Shown: one piece after another, positions 1 to 11,383 of the stretch
How positions within the stretch are numbered: the first letter of the stretch is position 1
Layout: each line of letters opens with the position of its first letter
Made by a program: the position numbers and the translations under genes
Source: Pseudomonadota bacterium
Lineage (GTDB): Bacteria; Pseudomonadota; Alphaproteobacteria; Sphingomonadales; Sphingomonadaceae
Assembly (NCBI GenBank): GCA_023426225.1
Contig: JAFABD010000016.1
Coordinates: 1-18,729 of the forward strand
Direction of reading: 5' to 3'
DNA length: 18,729 nucleotides
Notes under the pieces: generated by a model
Told to the model about the DNA's origin: nothing
The model's database searches: none
What the model saw: only the letters and a program-made list of their open reading frames with translations

Positions 1-351
1 GCGCAGCACCGCGCGCGCGCCGGGCGTCAGGTCGGGGAGCAGCTCGATCCACTCGCTCGCGGTCAGCCGCGCGCTGCGCAGCACCGGCGCCCCCACCGAC
101 AGGCTGTCGAGCGCGAGCAGCCGGACAAGCTGCGCCGGCGGGTTGGCATATTCCAGCGCCCGCGCGCTCGCGACCCGCACGGCGGGCGGCACGGCGTCGC
201 GGATGCGGCGCAGCGTCGCCATGGCACGCACGTCTGCCACGGCGCGTCGCCGGCCGATCAGGTCGATCAGCTGGCGCCACGCCGACTGCGCGCCCGAAGG
301 CGAGCTCAGATCGGCTGCGAGCACCGTTTCAAGAGTATCGTCGAACCGCAC
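1..351 (-). CDS. N-terminal part of an unidentified sphingomonad-type protein, possibly a sensor kinase (3' end outside window)
   Basis: The minus strand reads 117 uninterrupted codons from a GTG at 349-351 to the window edge, so the protein is truncated here by the window and not by mutation. It begins VRFDDTLETVLAADLSSPSG and continues with alternating Ala/Leu/Arg-rich helices, including AWRQLIDLIGRRR, ASARALEYANPPAQLVRLLA and ASEWIELLPDLTPGARAVLR. This resembles a helical-repeat N-terminal domain. No ATG lies in frame between the GTG and the upstream TAA, and GGACGAGG sits just upstream of the GTG, which supports the start. From memory, sphingomonads have a PAS/histidine-kinase protein with a similar N-terminus, but no kinase domain is visible, so the function is a guess. 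It is divergent from the Lrp/AsnC regulator, with 181 bp between the start codons. Confidence 0.75.
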   Translation of the reverse strand, partial: MRFDDTLETVLAADLSSPSGAQSAWRQLIDLIGRRRAVADVRAMATLRRIRDAVPPAVRVASARALEYANPPAQLVRLLALDSLSVGAPVLRSARLTASEWIELLPDLTPGARAVLR

Positions 352-369
352 GCCTCGTCCATCAAGCCG

Positions 370-389
370 CGACGCTGAAGCATGCGTCG
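370..389. promoter_or_regulatory. Inverted repeat in the leader of the left-edge gene
   Basis: CGACGC (370-375) is repeated as GCGTCG (384-389) with an 8-base spacer, about 20 bp upstream of the GTG start at 351. It could be an operator or a 5' leader hairpin. Six-base arms in GC-rich DNA are not rare, so support is weak. Confidence 0.25.
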
Positions 390-444
390 TAACGATTCCT
401 TAACCGGCGGCGTTGTCCGCAAAAACAGCCCATTTCGGCACGTC

Positions 445-462
445 GCAATGTGGGACAATTGC
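445..462. promoter_or_regulatory. Candidate Lrp/AsnC autoregulatory palindrome
   Basis: GCAAT (445-449) and ATTGC (458-462) form an inverted repeat with an 8-base spacer. It sits just upstream of an AT-rich TAATAAT stretch (472-478) that could be the -10 of the Lrp/AsnC gene starting at 533. Lrp/AsnC regulators commonly bind imperfect dyads at their own promoters. The position fits that, but the assignment is inference. Confidence 0.35.
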
Positions 463-532
463 GTTGCGTTGTAATAATCTTGTGTCTATCGGACGATCTA
501 TGCAACGAACCCAAAGCGAGAAAGAGAACCCG

Positions 533-1000
533 ATGCGGTTCGACGAGATCGACGTCAGGATCCTCGGCCTATTGCAGGAAAACGGCCGGATGACAAATGT
601 GGAACTGGCCGAACGCGTCGGCCTTACCGCGCCGCCGTGCCTGCGCCGCGTCCGCGCGCTCGAACAGCAGGGGGCGATCACCGGCTATCACGCCGCGCTC
701 GATCCGACCGCGCTCGGCTACAAGCTCACCGTCTTCGCGATGGTCAGCCTCAAGAGCCAGGCCGATGCCGATCTGCGCGCCTTCGAAACGCTCGTCGCCG
801 ACATTCCGGAGGTGCGCGAGTGCCACATGCTCAACGGCGAGATCGACTTCATCCTCAAGATCGTCGCGCCCGACCTGCCGAGCTTTCAGGAGATCCTCAC
901 CACGCGGCTCACCACGGCGCCGAATGTCGAGCATGTGAAGACGTCGCTCACCATCCGCACCGCCAAGTCGCTTCCCGGCGTGCCGGTGCCCGAAGCGTGA
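533..1000 (+). CDS. Lrp/AsnC family transcriptional regulator
   Basis: The 155-aa product has the normal length and layout of this family. Residues about 1-60 form an AsnC-type winged helix-turn-helix (FDEIDVRILGLLQENGRMT, then LAERVGLTAPPCLRRVRALE). Residues about 65-145 form the RAM/Lrp effector domain, with HMLNGEIDFILKIVAPDL. These proteins bind DNA as multimers and sense amino acids. The reading frame is open back to 413, but the ATG at 533 gives the canonical MRFDEIDVRILGLL start and is preceded by AAAGAGAA. The 40 extra residues would be unlike the family. It is divergent from the left-edge gene and ends at the bidirectional terminator. No effector can be read from the sequence. Confidence 0.93.
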   Translation: MRFDEIDVRILGLLQENGRMTNVELAERVGLTAPPCLRRVRALEQQGAITGYHAALDPTALGYKLTVFAMVSLKSQADADLRAFETLVADIPEVRECHMLNGEIDFILKIVAPDLPSFQEILTTRLTTAPNVEHVKTSLTIRTAKSLPGVPVPEA

Positions 1001-1053
1001 ATCACACGCTCGGATGACAACGCTTTCCGCAGGACTGAAAAACAATAAATGAC

Positions 1054-1084
1054 AAAAGGGGCGGCCGTTCGGACCGCCCCTTTT
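1054..1084. terminator. Bidirectional intrinsic terminator between convergent genes
   Basis: AAAAGGGGCGG (1054-1064) pairs perfectly with CCGCCCCTTTT (1074-1084) across a 9-base loop. The A-run on one side and T-run on the other make it work in both directions. It lies between the end of the Lrp/AsnC gene (1000) and the end of the convergent TPR-type gene (1153). Confidence 0.9.
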
Positions 1085-1152
1085 CCGTTTCGATCGATCC
1101 GCACCGGATCGCGAGAGGGGCGACGCGCCGTCGCGACCGCCCCGCCCCGCCC

Positions 1153-2421
1153 TCAGCTCAGCGGCGGAAAGTTGACCGAGGTCTGCCACAGCAGCGCCAG
1201 GTTGGCGAACGGCCCGGCCTTCACCTGCTCGAACGCCGCCTCGGCCTCGGGCTTGCGGCCCGCCGCGCGCAGCGCCACGCCGCGGTTCAGGTTGACCTCG
1301 TCGACATTGACGCCGCCCTTCTTCAGCGCCGCGTCATACAGCTCGATCGCGCGGGCATAGTTGCCCGAAGCGAGGAACGCGTCGGCGGTCTGCGCTGCCA
1401 GCTTGCCGGTGTTCGACGCCTGCGCCTGCTTGGCGAGCGGCTCGAGCGAGCCCTCGGTGCGCACGCCGTTCTGCGCGGCGGCATAGATGCGCTGCGTGTC
1501 GGCGTCGCCCGCGGGCACCTTGCCGTTCTTGCGGCCCTCGTCGATCGCCGACACCGCTTCCCACGGCAGGCCGGCCTGCTGCGCGGCATAGGCGTAATCG
1601 GCATAATCGGCGCGATCGGCCAGCGCGCCGGTCGCGCGCATCAGCCGGTACAGGCTCATCTTCTCGACCTTGGGGTCGCCGCCCGCCGGGGTGCCCTGGC
1701 GGAACACCTGGATCGCCCAGCGCCAGTTCTGCACGGTCGGATAGGCCTGGATGTACCGCGTCAGCCAGCTCGCCATCGCGGCGCGGTCGCCCAGCTTGTT
1801 GACGCGCGGGATGGCAAAGCGGAACCAGTCGGCCGGCGGCTGGCGGCCCGCGGCCTTGCTGGTCGCGATCGCGCGCTCGACCTCGGCGACCGCCTCGGCA
1901 TCCTTGCCCGTCGCGACATAGGCGTTGGCGAGCATGATCGGCGTGTCGGGATTGTCATAGCCCAGCTCGCGGCTCTTCAGCAGCGCCGGGATCGCCTCGG
2001 CGGGCTTCTTCTGCGCGACAAGCTGGTTGCCCAGCATGTAGTTGTAGATGCCGCCATACACCTTGACCTTGTCCGCCGGCGTCTTGGGGTTCGACGAAAG
2101 CACCGCCAGCGCCTTCATCTGCCCCGCCTCGTTCTTGCGGCCCAGCTCGAGCTGGAGGCGCAGCAGCGCGGCATAATATTGCTCGTCGTCGTTCTTCGCG
2201 GCGGCTTCGGCGGCGACAACCTGCGTCTCGGCGGTGGCATAGTCCTTCGCCTTGATCGCGGTGTCGGCGGCGGCGGCGGGCTTGCGGAACGCCTCGCTCA
2301 CCTTGATCTGCTGGTTGTCAGCCTTCTTGTCGGCCTTTTGCGCAAGCGCCGGCGCCGTGCCCAGCGCGGAGGAGCCCAGCGTGAGCACAGCGGCCAGCGC
2401 GAGCTTCGAAACCAACTTCAT
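1153..2421 (-). CDS. Exported tetratricopeptide-like repeat protein, function unknown
   Basis: The 422-aa product starts MKLVSKLALAAVLTLGSSAL and has a Sec signal peptide with a likely cut after ALA at residue about 27, so it is probably periplasmic. The mature part begins with a Lys/Asp-rich stretch. Helical pairs typical of TPR repeats follow, for example AIKAKDYATAETQVVAAEAA, NPDTPIMLANAYVATGKDAE and ALRAAGRKPEAEAAFEQVKA. The start at 2421 is fixed by the signal peptide and by AGGAGA nine bases upstream. TPR proteins are scaffolds for protein contacts, and no catalytic domain is seen. The frame stays open far upstream through the antisense of gyrA, but that part is not coding. It is divergent from gyrA and convergent with the Lrp/AsnC gene. 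Confidence 0.88.
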   Translation of the reverse strand: MKLVSKLALAAVLTLGSSALGTAPALAQKADKKADNQQIKVSEAFRKPAAAADTAIKAKDYATAETQVVAAEAAAKNDDEQYYAALLRLQLELGRKNEAGQMKALAVLSSNPKTPADKVKVYGGIYNYMLGNQLVAQKKPAEAIPALLKSRELGYDNPDTPIMLANAYVATGKDAEAVAEVERAIATSKAAGRQPPADWFRFAIPRVNKLGDRAAMASWLTRYIQAYPTVQNWRWAIQVFRQGTPAGGDPKVEKMSLYRLMRATGALADRADYADYAYAAQQAGLPWEAVSAIDEGRKNGKVPAGDADTQRIYAAAQNGVRTEGSLEPLAKQAQASNTGKLAAQTADAFLASGNYARAIELYDAALKKGGVNVDEVNLNRGVALRAAGRKPEAEAAFEQVKAGPFANLALLWQTSVNFPPLS

Positions 2422-2480
2422 GCAATTGTCTCCTCGTGGGATCAGCGGAAAGCGTTGCGATCCTGTAAATGGCCCCTCGT

Positions 2481-2590
2481 CCGCGTTCAAGCAGACGTAA
2501 ACGAACAATCCTGCGTTCGGGCAGGCGCGTGCGAACAATTTTGCGTCCGGACCGACGTCACCGGGCAATGCTGCCGGGCGCGCGATGAAC
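2481..2590. repeat. Degenerate 30-bp tandem repeat, about 3.5 copies
   Basis: Units at 2501-2530, 2531-2560 and 2561-2590 align head to tail with a period of exactly 30 bases. They share a GAACAAT/GGCAAT core followed by TGCG and a G/C-rich tail. A partial fourth copy at 2481-2500 matches the second half of the unit. The copies have diverged by substitution but not by length. Confidence 0.6.
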
Positions 2591-2749
2591 GCGCTTTGAA
2601 CGCGCCGGCTCCCGCGCCTGCGCTCGGCGGGGCGCATGCCGGGCACGGCGGGGCGCAGAAGGGCACGGGGGCGCCCGCAAGCCCCGCCCCCGCCCCCCGG
2701 CGATACCGCACTGTCTCGCGTACCCGCGTGCGCGCGCGGGCGCGCGGGG

Positions 2750-2778
2750 TTGGCAGGTGGTATGCGCCGCGCTAGAGC
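2750..2778 (+). promoter_or_regulatory. Possible gyrA promoter
   Basis: TTGGCA (2750-2755) and TAGAGC (2773-2778) are separated by 17 bases and lie 37 bp upstream of the gyrA start. The -10 element is a poor match (3 of 6), so this is a tentative housekeeping-sigma promoter. Confidence 0.3.
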
Positions 2779-2814
2779 AGGATCATTGCATAACCAATCC
2801 GAAAGTCCGTTCCT

Positions 2815-5564
<2,750 letters not shown>

Positions 5565-5568
<4 letters not shown>

Positions 5569-5975
5569 CCGGCCCCGACGCTGATGCCGGCGCTGATGCA
5601 GGCGCCGGCGCCGGCGGGGCCGCGCGCCCTGCCCGCGCCTACAAGATCCTGACCGCGGACCAGATGGCGCATCTGGTCCGCGACCGGGTCTTTGCCGGTG
5701 CGCCGATCGACCTCGCCGACGGCTATATCCATCTCTCGACCGCCGAGCAGGTGGCCGGAACGCTCGACCGGCATTTCGCGGGCCAGACCGACCTCTGGCT
5801 CGCCGCGATCGACCTCGCGCCGCTCGGCGATGCGGTGCGCTGGGAGCCGTCGCGCGGCGGCCAGCACTTTCCCCACCTCTACGCCCCGCTCGCCTGGTCG
5901 TCGGTGGTGGCGCATGCGCCGGTCGCGCACGACCCCGACGGCCGCCTCCGCCTCCCCGACGGGCGCGCCGCCTAG
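5565..5975 (+). CDS. DUF952 domain protein
   Basis: The 136-aa product contains the small DUF952 domain from about residue 26: YKILTADQMAHL, then GAPIDLADGYIHLSTAEQ, HFAGQTDLWLAAIDLAPLGD and HFPHLYAPLAWSSV. The family is widespread, cytoplasmic and of unknown function, with a fold thought to resemble ADP-ribosyltransferases. The ATG overlaps the gyrA stop (ATGA at 5565-5568), so it is translationally coupled to gyrA. Residues 1-25 are a low-complexity Asp/Ala/Gly extension. It is encoded by a duplicated CGCTGATGC unit and CGCCGG copies (about 5579-5618), and probably grew by slippage. Confidence 0.88.
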
Positions 5976-6028
5976 GCGCTCCCGGGCCCGCGGGCGCCGG
6001 GAAAAGGCCCCGCGCCATCGCGTTCCCG

Positions 6029-6079
6029 CGAACGGCGGAAATCGGCACCCGAACGACGCGATCGACCCGCGAACGACGC
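6029..6079. repeat. Three phased CGAACGRCGS repeats upstream of tRNA-Glu
   Basis: CGAACGGCGG (6029-6038), CGAACGACGC (6050-6059) and CGAACGACGC (6070-6079) are spaced 21 and 20 bases apart, about two helical turns. They lie 60-110 bp upstream of the tRNA promoter. The spacing on one DNA face would suit a bound protein, but no known consensus is recognised. Confidence 0.45.
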
Positions 6080-6138
6080 TTTCTGCCCCCTTTTTGCGCG
6101 AAAACCGAAAAAAGATTCGGCCATTGGGGCACCAATGC

Positions 6139-6166
6139 TTGACGCGACTCACCCCAGCGCATAGGG
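6139..6166 (+). promoter_or_regulatory. Likely promoter of tRNA-Glu
   Basis: TTGACG (6139-6144, 5 of 6 to the -35 consensus) is followed after 16 bases by ATAGGG (6161-6166). Transcription would start near 6173, about 14 bases before the mature tRNA end. That spacing is normal for a stand-alone tRNA gene. Confidence 0.5.
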
Positions 6167-6186
6167 AGCCGCCTCCCGCTGCTAAC

Positions 6187-6262
6187 GGCCCCTTCGTCTA
6201 GCGGTCTAGGACGTCGCCCTCTCACGGCGAAAACACGGGTTCGAGTCCCGTAGGGGTCACCA
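6187..6262 (+). tRNA. tRNA-Glu (anticodon CTC)
   Basis: The acceptor stem GGCCCCT (6187-6193) pairs with AGGGGTC (6252-6258). The discriminator A and an encoded CCA follow, ending at 6262. The D-arm region has TCTAGCGGTCTAGGA. The anticodon stem TCGCC/GGCGA encloses the loop CTCTCAC with anticodon CTC. The T arm is ACGGGTTCGAGTCCCGT. All arms of a standard cloverleaf are present, and the identity is glutamate. Confidence 0.96.
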
Positions 6263-6281
6263 GCGGCGGATTTCCCCCGCT
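6262..6281 (+). terminator. Weak hairpin after tRNA-Glu
   Basis: AGCGG (6262-6266) pairs with CCGCT (6277-6281), with possible extra GG/CC pairs inside, and is followed by only a short T stretch. It starts at the last base of the CCA. It may end the tRNA transcript, but the stem is short. Confidence 0.3.
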
Positions 6282-6294
6282 TTCGAATGACTTG

Positions 6295-7352
6295 TCAGCG
6301 CTTCCGCGGCTTGGGGCTGCGGAACCAGAAGGTCCAGACGGCCAGGCTTCCCAGCATCGCCATCGCCAGTCCCGACAAGGTCATCACCAGCCGATAGGCA
6401 ATCCCGCCGACCTTGCCCGCGTGCAGCGGATAGGCCCCGTTGAAAACCTGCGTCCCCCGCGGCAGAGCCAAGGCATCCGTAGCGGAAAGCAGCCGTCCGT
6501 CGCCGGCATCGAACGCCAGCAGCGTCCGCCCGTTGGGCAGCCATTCGGCGGCGCGCTTCATGCGGATCACGATGGGTTCGCCCGCCTTGCGCGGCAGCGC
6601 GAGGATGCGGATCTGCGCGTCTGGAAAGCGGGCATGTGCCGCGCCGATGATCGCCCGCCAGTCCGGATGCGAGACAAGCGGGCCACTCGCGACGCTGAGA
6701 GGGCGGTTGGCGGCCAGTGCGGCATTCGGCGCCCCGAACGGTGCGATGACGATCGCGGCAAAGGGCTTGAACACCATCATCGTCCCGGTCACCGCGGAGA
6801 GCAGCAACAAGGGCGCAACAACGATCCCGAGGTCGCGGTGCTGCATGACGATCATCGGCCGGCTGAGCCGCTTGGGCCACAGCCGAAACCGGAAGGTTCG
6901 CCGCGTCCGCCACCACAGGATCGCCCCGCTGATCACGAAAAACAGCCCGGCGAGGCCCGCAATGCCGATCACGGTCTCGCCGACGTCGCCCGCGAACAGG
7001 TGATGATGCAGGTCGAACAGCCACAATTCGGGCCGCTCCCACTGGCTGTGCCAGCGCAGCACCACCTGCCCCGCCTGATCGGCATAGGCCCCGGCATCGT
7101 GCCCCGCACGGAGCTGGTTCAGCCCGAAACGGTCGCTCGCATAGACGATCGACTGCGCCTTGGGCTCGGCGGCGAGCATCCGCCCGGTCGCCGCCGCGAT
7201 CGCCGCAGGATCATCGATCCGCGCGTCGCCCGCATGCGGCAACCATAACCAGCTTTCCTTGTGAACGAGGATCGCCCCCGTCAGCCCCAGCATCGCCAGC
7301 ACCAGCCCCAGGGTGCCGCCGGCCCAGCGATGCGCGAGATCGAGCCACTTCA

Positions 7353-7353
<1 letters not shown>
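6295..7353 (-). CDS. PepSY-associated transmembrane protein (iron-uptake type)
   Basis: The 352-aa inner-membrane protein begins MKWLDLAHRWAGGTLGLVLA, the typical start of PepSY_TM proteins. It has a first membrane helix at about residues 10-31 and the conserved segment WLFDLHHHLFAGDVGETVIG. Further helices follow (IAGLAGLFFVISGAILWW; LGIVVAPLLLLSAVTGTMMV; YRLVMTLSGLAMAMLGSLAV), with a periplasmic PepSY-like region between. Such proteins are commonly paired with TonB receptors and iron or siderophore handling, and some are ferric-siderophore reductases. The ATG at 7353 shares its first base with the TGA of the receptor gene upstream (TGATG), so it is translationally coupled. An in-frame ATG 18 bases earlier would lie inside the receptor gene and is less likely. 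Confidence 0.88.
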
Positions 7354-9554
<2,201 letters not shown>

Positions 9555-9623
9555 GGACGGACCCCTTATGCCGCGCTCTCCGACGGCGCGGCTTGAATGG
9601 GCGGCGGTTAGCAGCGCCCTGGA

Positions 9624-9652
9624 TGTATTGCAAGTAACTCGCAAAAGCACAA
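9624..9652 (-). promoter_or_regulatory. Receptor promoter with candidate iron-repressor operator
   Basis: On the minus strand, TTGTGC (9652-9647) and AATACA (9629-9624) are separated by 17 bases and could be the -35 and -10 elements. Almost exactly filling the spacer is the near-palindrome TTGCAAGTAACTCGCAA (9628-9644, plus-strand sequence), with one mismatched pair. A repressor bound there would block RNA polymerase. TTGC/GCAA-armed dyads of this kind are seen at iron-regulated receptor genes, so Fur or a similar regulator is proposed. Identity of the regulator is inference. Confidence 0.45.
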
Positions 9653-9724
9653 ATGCAGCCCTTGCGTCCCCGCTGCCTGCTGTCTGGTTGGGCAAGTCGG
9701 CGGAGGATGCGGATGTGGCGCGTT

Positions 9725-9749
9725 GATTGCGCGACGCGCAACAATCCTC
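9725..9749. promoter_or_regulatory. Dyad and CGCAAC motif upstream of the amidohydrolase gene
   Basis: TTGCGC (9727-9732) and GCGCAA (9736-9741) are perfect inverted arms around GAC, and GATTG (9725-9729) is repeated inverted as CAATC (9742-9746). The stretch CGCAACAATCCTC (9737-9749) resembles 13-mers upstream of the lyase and VOC genes (13779-13791, 17696-17708). It sits about 70 bp before the amidohydrolase start and may be the operator of that operon. Confidence 0.35.
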
Positions 9750-9815
9750 CCCCTCAACGACCATTGCGCGCATCGAACGAACCGCGCAGTCTGGAACGAC
9801 ATCACGGGGGTCGCC

Positions 9816-11126
9816 ATGAGAAGAGGGATTTTTCGCCTGCACGCGCTGGCCACGCTGCTGGCGTCGTCGTTATCGTGTCACGCGCCTGCGCATGCGCAAC
9901 AGGCCCCGGCTCCGGCAAGTCGCGCGCTGGTCGGCGCCTCGGTACTGGATGTGGAGACGGGAAAAGCCATTCCCGACGCGGTGGTGGTGATCACCGGCGA
10001 ACGCATCGCTGCGGTAGGGCCGGCGGCGACGACCCCGATTCCGGCCGAGGCAAGGATCGTTCGCCTGCCGGGCAAGTGGCTGATTCCCGGGCTGATGAAC
10101 ATGCACGTCCATCTGGGGCTCAAGCTCCCCGGCGCGGCCGGCGCCGCCCTGGTCGGCGAGACCGATCCCGAGCAGGTCCTGCGCATGGCGGCCAATGCGC
10201 GCCGCTCGCTTCTCTCGGGCGTGACGACACTGCGCCTGGTTGGCGAAGATCATGGGAACGACTTCGCGCTCAAGCAGGCGATCGATTCGGGCGAAATCGT
10301 CGGGCCGCGGATCGAAACCGCGGGCGAGGTCATCGTCCCGACGGGCGGACACGGCTCGCTGGAAGCCGACGGCCCCTATGGGCTGGTCAAGGCGGCACGC
10401 GAACAGATCAAGCGTGGCGCCACCTGGATCAAGATCGCCATCTCGGGCGGAATTTCGGACTCGCATGGCGCAATCGCCGCCGCGCCGATGACCGACGACG
10501 AGTTGCGCACGCTGATCGAGGTCGCGCACCGCAACAATGTGCGGATCACCGCACATAACGGCTCGCCCGTCGCTGCGGCGCAGGCGGTCGGGTTCGGGAT
10601 CGACGGGTTCGAGCACGGCTATCACCTCGATCGCGCGGTGCTGCAGGAAATGCGGCGCAAGGGAACATGGCTCGTTCCCACCATCGTCGTGACCCAGCCC
10701 GGGGCGCTTCCCTTCTATCGCAAGATCGGGTCGCCCGACTGGTATCTTCAGCGAGTTGCCGAGACCGGCGAAGACCATTGGCGAACGCTGCAGACGGCGA
10801 TCGGGCTTGGGGTCAACATTGCGCTCGGCACCGACCAGTTTCCGTTCGAACCCAATAGCGGAACCACCGCAACGATCGAGGAGGCCGAACTCTATGTGAA
10901 GGCCGGAATGACGCCGCTGCAGGCATTGCAGTCCGGCACGATCAACGCCGCCCGGATGCTGGGCCGCACCGACATCGGCCGGATCCGGACGGGCGACTAT
11001 GCCGACATCGTCGCGGTCGACGCCAATCCCGCGGCAAATATCGCCGCATTGCGCACGATCAGCTTCGTCATGAAGGGCGGGATGATCGTCCGGGACGACG
11101 CAGAGCCGGGAGCGATCGACCAATGA
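9816..11126 (+). CDS. Exported metal-dependent amidohydrolase, prolidase-like
   Basis: The 436-aa product has a signal peptide with a likely cut after AHA at about 27, so it probably works in the periplasm. It shows the amidohydrolase-superfamily metal ligands in order: H97 and H99 in MHVHL, a probable carboxylated K206 in TWIKI, H247 in ITAHN, H267 in FEHGYH and D340 in LGTDQ. These belong to the subgroup with a binuclear zinc site that includes bacterial Xaa-Pro and Xaa-Arg/Lys dipeptidases. A peptide or N-acyl amino acid is therefore the expected substrate, though the exact one is open. The start at 9816 has GGGGG five bases upstream. It is the first gene of an operon with the DUF3311 and symporter genes (ATGA overlap at 11123), which suggests hydrolysis followed by uptake of the product. 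Confidence 0.9.
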   Translation: MRRGIFRLHALATLLASSLSCHAPAHAQQAPAPASRALVGASVLDVETGKAIPDAVVVITGERIAAVGPAATTPIPAEARIVRLPGKWLIPGLMNMHVHLGLKLPGAAGAALVGETDPEQVLRMAANARRSLLSGVTTLRLVGEDHGNDFALKQAIDSGEIVGPRIETAGEVIVPTGGHGSLEADGPYGLVKAAREQIKRGATWIKIAISGGISDSHGAIAAAPMTDDELRTLIEVAHRNNVRITAHNGSPVAAAQAVGFGIDGFEHGYHLDRAVLQEMRRKGTWLVPTIVVTQPGALPFYRKIGSPDWYLQRVAETGEDHWRTLQTAIGLGVNIALGTDQFPFEPNSGTTATIEEAELYVKAGMTPLQALQSGTINAARMLGRTDIGRIRTGDYADIVAVDANPAANIAALRTISFVMKGGMIVRDDAEPGAIDQ

Positions 11127-11383
11127 CCGAACCGTCCGCACCACGCGATGCGATCCGCACAGCCGGTCGTCGCTGGCACTACCTGTTGTTGCTCGTGCCC
11201 TTTGCCTGGCAGGTCGGCATGCTTCCCGTCGCCAACGCGGTGCGATGGTCGTTCGCCGGCATTCCCTTTCCGATGCTGTGGCAGATGGCGGGGATCGTCG
11301 TCGCGACGATCGCGATCGGCCTTACCTTTCACATCGACCGCAAGCGCGCGGATGCGAGTACGGCGGGGGAGGCACCGCGATGA
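11123..11383 (+). CDS. DUF3311 small membrane protein, symporter partner
   Basis: The 86-aa product has two hydrophobic segments, HYLLLLVPFAWQVGMLPVAN at about residues 19-38 and PMLWQMAGIVVATIAIGLTF at about 50-69, and a charged tail. Proteins with this DUF3311 layout are usually encoded directly before sodium:solute symporters and are thought to assist them. That is the arrangement here. Its ATG overlaps the amidohydrolase stop and its own TGA overlaps the symporter ATG, so the three genes are translationally coupled. The partner symporter is interrupted, so this protein may have no working partner in this strain. Confidence 0.82.
   Translation: MTEPSAPRDAIRTAGRRWHYLLLLVPFAWQVGMLPVANAVRWSFAGIPFPMLWQMAGIVVATIAIGLTFHIDRKRADASTAGEAPR

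Larger units (their letters stand above)
2422..2814. other. Divergent intergenic region upstream of gyrA
   Basis: This 393-bp stretch separates the divergent TPR-type gene and gyrA, and I find no convincing gene in it. It contains the 30-bp repeats at 2481-2590. It also has a GC-rich dyad, CGGGGGCG (2666-2673) with CGCCCCCG (2685-2692), and a run of alternating GC around 2720-2748. Short frames through it are compositionally driven and lack family resemblance or ribosome-binding sites. It probably holds both promoters and a long gyrA leader. Confidence 0.6.

Noticed and set aside
413..532. Upstream start for the Lrp/AsnC gene
   Set aside because: The 40 added residues are not family-like and would run through the probable promoter; the ATG at 533 fits the family N-terminus.
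5975..5998. Terminator right after the DUF952 gene
   Set aside because: GGCGC/GCGCC arms can pair, but no T-run follows and the region is very GC-rich, so it cannot be told from chance.
9864..9881. Lipoprotein signal in the amidohydrolase
   Set aside because: The only cysteine (SLSC) lacks Leu at -3, and a good AHA cleavage site follows, so an ordinary Sec signal is more likely.
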